A DNA stretch of 64,000 nucleotides, from assembly GCA_036003045.1 (NCBI GenBank), contig DASYSS010000023.1, forward strand, positions 1 through 64,000, in the 5' to 3' direction. A program made the translations under genes and the position numbers. The notes beneath the pieces are model-generated. The model had not been told where the DNA came from. It saw nothing but the letters and a program-made list of their open reading frames with translations, and ran no database searches. The DNA is from Gemmatimonadaceae bacterium. Lineage in GTDB: Bacteria; Gemmatimonadota; Gemmatimonadetes; Gemmatimonadales; Gemmatimonadaceae. Below are positions 1 to 6,661 of this stretch, piece after piece. How positions within the stretch are numbered: the stretch's first letter is position 1; the number at the start of each line of letters is the position of its first letter.

Positions 1-1
1 G

Positions 2-718
2 ATGTGGCCCGCCGAGGATGCCATCGGGAAACGCGTGCGATTGCCGGCGGCACGCGAGACCGACATCGTCGGTGGCAATGGCTGGCGCACTGTCATCGGC
101 GTGGCGCGCGACGCGCGCTTGCGCAACGTGCGCAAGACCACACCGATCGTCTACTTCCCGATCGGTCAAGGCTATTGGCAAGGGTCTTTCGCCGTTCGCA
201 GCCCCTTGCCGCTCGCGACGTTGCTTCCGGCGCTGCGCGCCACCACGCGCGATGCCGATCCCGGGCTCACTTTATGGAACGCTCGAACGATGGGCGAGCT
301 GCTCGATCGTCCACTCGCCGAGCCGCGCGTCAGTGCCCTCTTGATGTCGACCTTTGGGCTCGCCGCGCTGCTGCTCGCCTCGATCGGCCTCTATGGCGTG
401 ATGTCATCGCTGGTGCGGGACCAGACGCGCGAGATCGGCATCCGTCTCGCGCTCGGCGCGACCACGTCGGTGGTGCGGCGCGCCGTCCTGGCGCGCGCCG
501 CGATTGTCACCGCGAGCGGCGCGGCGATCGGACTCGTCGTCGCGCTGGCCACGTCGCATCTGCTCGGCGCGCTCCTCTATGGCGTCAGCGCCACGGATCC
601 ACTATCGCTCGGCGTCGCGTGCGCGGTGCTATTGGGCGTCGGTGGCGTCGCCGCGTATCTCCCGGCGCGCCGCGCGACCAAGATCGATCCGGCCCGGGCG
701 CTCCGTGAGGGCGACTGA
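2..718 (+). CDS. ADOP/MacB-type FtsX permease, C-terminal part
   Basis: The reading frame is open at the left edge of the window, so this is the last 238 residues of a longer gene whose start lies outside. It holds the end of the second MacB-type periplasmic domain, then the final FtsX helices. The first of these helices covers roughly residues 115-140 and is followed by a cytoplasmic loop with TREIGIRLALGA. Two more membrane segments follow, and the protein ends in PARRATKIDPARALREGD, the usual ADOP terminal signature. ADOP permeases resemble the membrane half of MacAB or LolCDE transporters, but the ATPase is normally not encoded beside them. No ATPase is seen here either. Substrate unknown. 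Five more complete members occur in this window. Confidence 0.93.
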   Translation: MWPAEDAIGKRVRLPAARETDIVGGNGWRTVIGVARDARLRNVRKTTPIVYFPIGQGYWQGSFAVRSPLPLATLLPALRATTRDADPGLTLWNARTMGELLDRPLAEPRVSALLMSTFGLAALLLASIGLYGVMSSLVRDQTREIGIRLALGATTSVVRRAVLARAAIVTASGAAIGLVVALATSHLLGALLYGVSATDPLSLGVACAVLLGVGGVAAYLPARRATKIDPARALREGD

Positions 719-800
719 CCATTGCTCGACCCAGCGGCAAAGCTGCGAGGTCGGTCTCTAGTGGAGCATGCGACCGCCACGCACAGCCTGCTCCTCGCGA

Positions 801-1076
801 CTAGATCCTAAAGGCCCCGCCGGACAGGAACGGCGCGCTCTCACTGGAGTCCAGCTCCACAGCCAAGTCTGCGTCCTCTGCCCAACCGCGTTCGATGAGC
901 TCGCGGCCCGATGCGCAACCACGGATCATGTCGGGCACCCCCGCGCGCGCGGCTTCGAATGCCGTTCGGGCCGCCACGCTTTCGGGTGAGAGGTCGGTCG
1001 TGTCCAGATGCGAGAGGATTGCGCCTGCACCAAGCCAATCCTCGAGCGACGGTCGCAACGTGCCATCGGGCCATTT
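801..1076 (-). pseudogene. C-terminal remnant of 2-phosphosulfolactate phosphatase (ComB-like)
   Basis: The minus strand encodes about 90 residues matching the C-terminal signature I know from ComB: RPSLEDWLGAGAI, then LSPES, then SGRELIERGWAEDADLAVELD and a P-F-LSGGAF end. In intact ComB (about 240 residues) this segment follows the phosphatase core. Here the frame is closed by TGA and TAG directly upstream, at 1077-1082, and the neighbouring BTAD/TPR gene begins only a few bases further on. About two thirds of the gene is therefore missing. TTG at 1056-1058 could serve as a start, but there is no convincing ribosome site. I treat it as a decayed 3' fragment. The family assignment rests on motif memory; the truncation is directly visible. 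Confidence 0.6.
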
Positions 1077-1093
1077 TCACTACCCGCGTTCCG

Positions 1094-3679
1094 TCAGTCC
1101 CGCGGTGCCAACATGGCCGCAAGATCTTTGCGGGAGCGCAGGCTCATGATCGCCGGCTCCTGGTGGAACCATGCCGGCCACGCGCCTTCGTCGAGCGCGT
1201 CCCGCACACGCGCGACCGCGTCGTCGGGGCGGCCGAGCAGTGCGGCGAGGCGCGCGCGGTAGACGCTGGCGCTCCAATTGACGCGTGACACCGGCTGCGC
1301 GGCGAGCCAGCGGTCGAGCGAGTCCGCGAGCGCGGTGTCGCCGCGTTCGGCTGCCAGCCCGGCGAGCTGCCCGCGAAAATCGACGTTGGCCGAGTCTTCC
1401 GCGGCGAGCCCTCGCACGATCTGCTCGGCTTCGGCATAAGCGCCAACCATTTCGAGCGAGCACGCGGCGGTGAAGCGCTCTTCCACGGTCGCGCGCTCGG
1501 CGGCCGGACGGCTCCGATACCACGCGACGGCGCGCATCGCGGCTTGGCGCGCGGCAACAGTATCGCCGTGCACCGCGAGCTCGCGCGAAATCCACGTCGC
1601 GACCCACGCCGGCGTCGCGGTGTACTGCGGTCGCCCATCGGTGTACGGTGCCAGGCCGATGTCGATCGCCGTCTCGACCGGAAGCGAGAGCGAGCTGTCG
1701 ATCAACGCCAGCGCGGCGGTTGGCTGCGACAGCGCAGCCAGCGCATCCCCGCGCAGCCACACCCGGCCGAGCGGGGCAGCCGTCGTGAGTCGATTGGCCG
1801 CGGCCAATTCCTCGCGATAGCGACCCAGCATGTGGAGCGCTTCGGTGACTGCGCCCCAGTACACAAAGCGCGTGGTATCCGTCATCCAGGCCAGATCGAC
1901 CGTGGGGTCGACGCGGCCAAGCACATCCAGCGCTCGTTTGGGACGGTTGGCCCACGACGCGGCCGCGGCAGCGGAGAGTTGAGCGCCCGCATCGCCCGGT
2001 TGGCGATCCGCCCGCTCCAGCGTCAGCCGAAGCATCTCATCATTGCGTCCGCGGCACCGCGCGTCGGCGATCGCGAGCGTCAGGCGATCGGCATGGTCAA
2101 TTGCCGGCGAGCGCGCACTGAGGGCGCGCGTGAGGGAGTCCACCAGCGGACAGTTGTTGCTGTTCGCCGCGACGATGGCGGCGCCGAGCGCGGCCGGGCC
2201 GAACGCGGAATCGCCGTGCGCCGCGCGTAAAAAGAGCGCTTGGGCTCGAGGCGAGTCGCCATGCCAGTAGGCGTCCCACGCATCCACGTAGTCGCGGTAG
2301 ACGTCGAACGGCGGCAGCTCGCCCGTTGTTTCCAGACCTTGCGTCGCCCGCACGTCGACGGCTGAGGCGAGGGCGGTCATCACGCGGGATCGTAGCTCGT
2401 CGAGCGCGGCAACGGGCGCGCCGACTCGCGATCGGATCGGCCCCACCGCGCGCACGATGCGTCCGGTCTTCACGTCCATCACGTTCGCTTGGAAGAGCAG
2501 CGTGTCGCCGGTGCGGTAGTAGCTCCCAGACACCACCATGCCGGCGCCCGTGCGATGCGCGATCGTGATTGGGTCGACCGTCAGGCCAGAGGCCGCGCGC
2601 CCCTGCACGAACACCGCGCGCTGGTCCACCACCTCCGCGAGATGAGAGCTCAAGATCCCCTGCGTGAGCCAGTCCTGCGTCATTCGACCGAGCGGGAGCA
2701 GCTCGGGGTCGTCGGTGCGATTCTCGAACACGGCGACGAGCACTCGGGCCGGGACGGCGCGTGACTCGGCGCGCGCGGGGCGCATCGATCGAAGGGCTGC
2801 GACGCCGATGATCACCGCGACTACGACCGCGGCCGCCCAGGGCCCGATGCGCCGCACCGGGCGGACGCGCCTCGCCGGCGCTTGACGGGGCTCGACCCTG
2901 TCAGGCTTGGTCGCCGCGATGACAGGATTCTCTTCTCGTGGCGCGCGCGGCGTCAACGCGCCGCTCCGAATCCGTGTCGCCAGCGCCTCGGTCTCCGCGC
3001 TAGGCTTCGCGTCGAATTCCGCGGCCACGTGCTGCGCGAACGACTCGTACAGACGCAGCGCGCCACCGGTGTCGCTGGCTCCAGCGAGGAGTGAGATCGC
3101 CCGCCGCAGCAATCCTTCGTCGTCCGGTGCCAGGGCAGACGCTCGCTGAGCCCAGTACGCCGCGGCGGAGACATTGCCCGCGTGGTCCTCGCGCTCGCTC
3201 AGCGCAAGGAGCGCACGGCGCACGAGCGCTGTGATGCGGCCGCGCTCGAGCGACAGCCACTCCTCGAACGCTTCGCCCGCCGCCGGGACATGCACGCCGG
3301 CGAGGAGCTCGCCGCGGTAGCAGTCGACCGCTTCCTCGTATCGCCCCGCCTCGACCGCGTCGGCGAGCCGCGTGACGTCGCACGTGAGGAGGGCGGGGTC
3401 GATCGACACCGCGTCGTTGCCGCGGGCGATGATCACGCCGTCGCCCAGGGTCTCACGAAGATGATAGAGGGTGTTTCTGAGCGCGCGCCTGGCGGCGAAC
3501 TGATCCATCTCCGGCCAGAACATCGCCGCCAGGCTGTCGCGCCGGTGATAGCCGCCGCCTCCCGAGATGGCCAGATAGGCGAGAAGGGCGAACCGCTTCG
3601 GTTGCGCCGGCAGCGAGTCGAGCTCGCGTCCATCTGCACTGCGCACGGCGTGCAGCCCGAGCAGGGTGAGCTCGATCAT
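1094..3679 (-). CDS. Membrane-anchored BTAD/TPR regulator
   Basis: 861 residues from ATG at 3679, where the text begins MIELTLLGLHAVR. The longer frame reaching 3790 adds 37 unrelated residues and is rejected. Residues 1-100 look like an OmpR-type winged helix (RRDSLAAMFWPE, RRALRNTLYHLRETLG). Residues 100-240 form the BTAD helical region found in SARP/AfsR regulators. A single membrane helix lies at about 280-296. A domain resembling the TolB N-terminus follows (RVLVAVFENRTDDPELLPLG), and the rest is TPR-like helical repeats. DNA binding would occur on the cytoplasmic side while the TPR part lies across the membrane, as in CadC/ToxR-like proteins; that topology is inferred. It is divergent from the multicopper oxidase gene, with 131 bp between the starts. 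Confidence 0.85.
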   Translation of the reverse strand: MIELTLLGLHAVRSADGRELDSLPAQPKRFALLAYLAISGGGGYHRRDSLAAMFWPEMDQFAARRALRNTLYHLRETLGDGVIIARGNDAVSIDPALLTCDVTRLADAVEAGRYEEAVDCYRGELLAGVHVPAAGEAFEEWLSLERGRITALVRRALLALSEREDHAGNVSAAAYWAQRASALAPDDEGLLRRAISLLAGASDTGGALRLYESFAQHVAAEFDAKPSAETEALATRIRSGALTPRAPREENPVIAATKPDRVEPRQAPARRVRPVRRIGPWAAAVVVAVIIGVAALRSMRPARAESRAVPARVLVAVFENRTDDPELLPLGRMTQDWLTQGILSSHLAEVVDQRAVFVQGRAASGLTVDPITIAHRTGAGMVVSGSYYRTGDTLLFQANVMDVKTGRIVRAVGPIRSRVGAPVAALDELRSRVMTALASAVDVRATQGLETTGELPPFDVYRDYVDAWDAYWHGDSPRAQALFLRAAHGDSAFGPAALGAAIVAANSNNCPLVDSLTRALSARSPAIDHADRLTLAIADARCRGRNDEMLRLTLERADRQPGDAGAQLSAAAAASWANRPKRALDVLGRVDPTVDLAWMTDTTRFVYWGAVTEALHMLGRYREELAAANRLTTAAPLGRVWLRGDALAALSQPTAALALIDSSLSLPVETAIDIGLAPYTDGRPQYTATPAWVATWISRELAVHGDTVAARQAAMRAVAWYRSRPAAERATVEERFTAACSLEMVGAYAEAEQIVRGLAAEDSANVDFRGQLAGLAAERGDTALADSLDRWLAAQPVSRVNWSASVYRARLAALLGRPDDAVARVRDALDEGAWPAWFHQEPAIMSLRSRKDLAAMLAPRD

Positions 3680-3739
3680 CGATTCAGACGTTACGCCGCG
3701 TTGCGTCGCTCGGCAACAGACGGCGGTCCAACGGCGAAA

Positions 3740-3787
3740 CGACGCACCACAAAGAAATTGGCGCCTCGTGAAGCCGCTGGTGCGTCG
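3740..3787. promoter_or_regulatory. 10-bp inverted repeat in divergent promoter region
   Basis: CGACGCACCA at 3740-3749 is repeated perfectly inverted as TGGTGCGTCG at 3778-3787, with 28 bases between. It lies between the divergent starts of the BTAD/TPR regulator and the multicopper oxidase. It could be two operator half-sites or a leader hairpin of the oxidase mRNA. The role is inferred. Confidence 0.4.
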
Positions 3788-3810
3788 CACAGCCCATTCA
3801 GGAAAATGAC

Positions 3811-4974
3811 ATGATCCGATTGATTCGAACCGCGCTCCCCGGTGTCCTCGTGCTCACGCTGGCGAACCCGCCGGCCGAGCCGCGCCATGCCGTGGTCCTC
3901 GCGCCCCCGACAACCCCCGTGGTTCCGGCGCGAACACGCACCTACTACATCGCCGCCGACCAGGTGGACTGGAACTATGTGCCCGGCGCGCGGGACGAGG
4001 TCACCGGGCGCCCGTACGCCGACTCCGCCTTCTTGGTCAAGGACAAGCCGCGGCCGGTGAGCACCGTGTACAAGAAGGTGCTGTACCGCGAGTACACCGA
4101 CGGCGCCTTTCGCACTCTCAAGCTCCGCACGCCCGAGTGGGAGCATCTTGGCTTCCTGGGACCGCTGATTCGCGCCGTAGTCGGCGACACGATCCGCGTC
4201 GTGTTCAAGAACAACGGCGACCGCCCGTACAGCGTGCACCCGCACGGCGTCTTATACGACAAGAGTTCCGAAGGCGTGCCGTACAACGACGGTACCAGCG
4301 GCGCCGACAAGGCCGACGACGGCGTGCCGCCCGGCGGCACCCATACCTATGTCTGGGTAGTGCCCGAGCGCGCGGGGCCGGGCCCGATGGACGGCAGCTC
4401 GGTGATGTGGATGTACCACTCGCACGTCGACGAGGTCCGCGACATCAACACGGGATTGTTCGGTCCCATGATCGTCACGGCGCGGGGCAAAGCGCGCGCC
4501 GACGGTTCGCCCGCGGACGTGGACCGCGAGATCATCGCGTCGTTCATGCAGGTGGAGGAGCAGGTCAGTTGGCTGGCGAACGCGAACTTTCATCCGTCGC
4601 TCGACTCGCTGATCAAGCTGGGTCCGAAGCCGAATCCGTCGTTGGTCGAGGATGGATACCCCTGGTTCGTGAAGTTCACGATCAACGGGTTCGTCCACGG
4701 CAGCATGCCACTCGCGGCGCTCACGATGCGGAAGGGCGAACGCGTGCGCTGGTACCTCATGTCGTCGACCAACGACTTCGATTTTCACGCTCCACACTGG
4801 CATGGCAACACGGTCATCCTGAATGGCATGCGCACCGACGTCGCGCAGCTTTCGATGATGCAGATGGCGACGGCCGACATGATCCCCGACGACGTGGGCG
4901 TATGGCTCTTTCACTGCCACGTCTCCTTTCATAACGAGGAGGGAATGGCGGTGCGGTATCGGGTGACGCCGTAA
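3811..4974 (+). CDS. Secreted multicopper oxidase
   Basis: 387 residues with an N-terminal signal-like hydrophobic stretch (7-20). All copper-binding motifs of a multicopper oxidase are present: HPH at 143-145, HSH at 203-205, HAPHWH at 326-331, and HCHVSFHNEEGM with His368-Cys369-His370, His374 and Met379. Two cupredoxin domains are implied, so it is shorter than three-domain laccases, and the spacing resembles ceruloplasmin/hephaestin-like domains. It probably oxidises phenols or metal ions (Cu(I), Fe(II), Mn(II)) in the periplasm or outside the cell; the substrate cannot be read from sequence. AGGAAA lies just before ATG. The stop codon overlaps a micro-ORF. Confidence 0.95.
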   Translation: MIRLIRTALPGVLVLTLANPPAEPRHAVVLAPPTTPVVPARTRTYYIAADQVDWNYVPGARDEVTGRPYADSAFLVKDKPRPVSTVYKKVLYREYTDGAFRTLKLRTPEWEHLGFLGPLIRAVVGDTIRVVFKNNGDRPYSVHPHGVLYDKSSEGVPYNDGTSGADKADDGVPPGGTHTYVWVVPERAGPGPMDGSSVMWMYHSHVDEVRDINTGLFGPMIVTARGKARADGSPADVDREIIASFMQVEEQVSWLANANFHPSLDSLIKLGPKPNPSLVEDGYPWFVKFTINGFVHGSMPLAALTMRKGERVRWYLMSSTNDFDFHAPHWHGNTVILNGMRTDVAQLSMMQMATADMIPDDVGVWLFHCHVSFHNEEGMAVRYRVTP

Positions 4975-5057
4975 TGCGCGCGCTTGTGAACGCGTGCCGA
5001 TTCGTGCTCGTCGCTTCCGCGAGCTCGGCCGTGTTGGCTGCGCTGCGGAGCGAATAG
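4974..5057 (+). CDS. 27-residue micro-ORF overlapping the oxidase stop (TAATG)
   Basis: ATG at 4974 shares a base with the oxidase TAA, an arrangement typical of translational re-initiation. The product reads like a signal peptide (MRALVNACRFVLVASASSAV) and then stops. It may be a truncated secreted-protein gene rather than a functional peptide. No homologue is recognised. Confidence 0.25.
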   Translation: MRALVNACRFVLVASASSAVLAALRSE

Positions 5058-5067
5058 TGAGGCGGCC

Positions 5068-6489
5068 TTACTTGTGACGAGTCGCCGTCAGGTGCTGCTC
5101 ACCGGCGACGATGGCGAGTCGGTCGATCTTCCCGGCGTCGCCTTCGAAGGTGATCGTGATGGTGCTCCCGCGCAGGACGAATCGCGTCGGAGTCTCCGCG
5201 ATCAGTTCGTTCACCGCCGTCTGGTTGCTCTGCTGAAACGCGAGCGCGCGACCGACGCGGGTCACGATGAAGGCGACCGGAGCCAAATCGTACGTGCCGA
5301 CGTAGCTGTCGAGGACCTTCTCGTCCACGGCGATTCCCTTTTTCGTCGGCCGGGGAACGTAGTTCTCTCCGCGCAACAGCTTGAGCGCCGCATACACGAT
5401 CTCCGATTGCGCCGGCGGAGTCGCGTCGGGGAGATAGTCGGAGTTCGTCATGTAATAGACGCCGACGCGGGAGTCGAGATCGCCGATCAGGAACGCGCGC
5501 TGACCGCCGATCGCGCCGCCGTGGTGGATCAGCGTGTGCCCGCTCGAGCTGTCCTTGACTATCCAGAATCCGAACCCGTAGTCGCCGCCAAAGCGAGGCG
5601 TGTGCATCTCGCGCACCGACTCCTCAGATAGGATCCGGTGGCCTTGGAAGACACCGCCGTTGAGTTGCGCGGCGAGGTAGCGGGCCATGTCTTCGGCCGT
5701 GAGATAGATGTCGCCCGCGGGATAGACGTCGAAATGCACCTGCACCTCCGGCGCGGGCTTGCCGAACGACCCGCCGGCCTTGTAGGGCAGCGCCATCCGC
5801 TCGACCATCTCCGGGGACGGATACACTGGATGCGGCGTCGTCACGCCGAGTGGCTTGAGCACGTGCTCGAGCATGTACGCCTCGTACTCCTGGCCCGAGA
5901 TCTTCTGCACGAGAAGGCCGGCCGTCCCGTAGCCGAAGTTGTTGTATTCCCACTTCGTCTCGGGCGGCCGAACGGACGAGAGCGACGAGGTCATCGCCTC
6001 GAGCGTCTTGGGCAGCTTCCGACCCCAGATCGGTTGCGTCTCCGCGCCGTTCTTGAGCCCCGACCAGTGCGACAGGAGGTGCGTGAACGTCACCGGCTTG
6101 TCGGGCTGATCGTGCACCTGGCTCTCGCCGAGGTAGCGATTGATCGGATCGTCCAGCTTGATCTTGCCTTGCTCGACGAGCTGCATCACGGCCGTCGCGG
6201 TCACCGACTTGAACGACGAGCCGGTGCTGTAGAGTGTCTCGGTCGTCGCCGGCGTGCGGGTCCGCATGTTGGTGTACCCGAACGCCGCCGTCCAGACGAT
6301 CGAGTCGCCGCGAACCAGAGCGATCGACATCGACGGCACGCCGTTCTCGGCGAGCGTCTTTTGGATCAGCCCGGAGAGCACGGTTTTCGTCTTCTCGAGA
6401 TCGAATCGTCCGCTCTGGGCGACCGCCGCGGATCCAGGGAGGACGACGAGCACCAGCAGGGCGAGCTGGCGGAGGTATCGACGCGTCAT
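5068..6489 (-). CDS. Secreted serine hydrolase, beta-lactamase class C-like
   Basis: 473 residues with an N-terminal signal peptide ending near AVAQ. The penicillin-binding fold motifs are present: Ser91-Ser-Phe-Lys94 (SxxK, nucleophile and general base), Tyr182-Asn-Asn184 (YxN) and His323-Gly-Gly in a late HxGG-type motif. This is the large serine beta-lactamase/D-aminopeptidase/esterase family, in which true beta-lactamases are a minority, so a peptidase or esterase role is equally possible. About 150 C-terminal residues form a small beta domain (VDSYVGTYDLAPVAF), as in many of these hydrolases. A 16-bp tandem-repeat element lies just upstream of its start. Confidence 0.92.
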   Translation of the reverse strand: MTRRYLRQLALLVLVVLPGSAAVAQSGRFDLEKTKTVLSGLIQKTLAENGVPSMSIALVRGDSIVWTAAFGYTNMRTRTPATTETLYSTGSSFKSVTATAVMQLVEQGKIKLDDPINRYLGESQVHDQPDKPVTFTHLLSHWSGLKNGAETQPIWGRKLPKTLEAMTSSLSSVRPPETKWEYNNFGYGTAGLLVQKISGQEYEAYMLEHVLKPLGVTTPHPVYPSPEMVERMALPYKAGGSFGKPAPEVQVHFDVYPAGDIYLTAEDMARYLAAQLNGGVFQGHRILSEESVREMHTPRFGGDYGFGFWIVKDSSSGHTLIHHGGAIGGQRAFLIGDLDSRVGVYYMTNSDYLPDATPPAQSEIVYAALKLLRGENYVPRPTKKGIAVDEKVLDSYVGTYDLAPVAFIVTRVGRALAFQQSNQTAVNELIAETPTRFVLRGSTITITFEGDAGKIDRLAIVAGEQHLTATRHK

Positions 6490-6571
6490 TGTGTTTCCGC
6501 GAGAGTTGGCGGACGGCAGGTGGGCGAGCCAAGCTACGCCACGGCGCGGCCGTTGGATAGGCGAAAGACTT

Positions 6572-6640
6572 GGTCGGCCTTCGGCAGTTTCGGCGTTCGG
6601 CAGTCTCGGCGTTCGGCAGTCTCGGCGTTCGGCCTTCTCA
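6572..6640. repeat. 16-bp tandem-repeat element, copy A
   Basis: About four units of TTCGGCAGTYTCGGCG, ending in CGGCGTTCGGCCTTCTCAC. The same unit and the same end recur at 9772-9928, 10808-10945 and 13184-13312, always in intergenic DNA and in the same orientation. This copy lies between two minus-strand genes. Confidence 0.85.
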
Positions 6641-6661
6641 CTACGCAGAACCGAATGCCGC

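Noticed and set aside
5068-6489. True beta-lactamase
   Set aside because: SxxK, YxN and HxGG motifs are shared with peptidases and esterases; sequence alone cannot show lactam hydrolysis.
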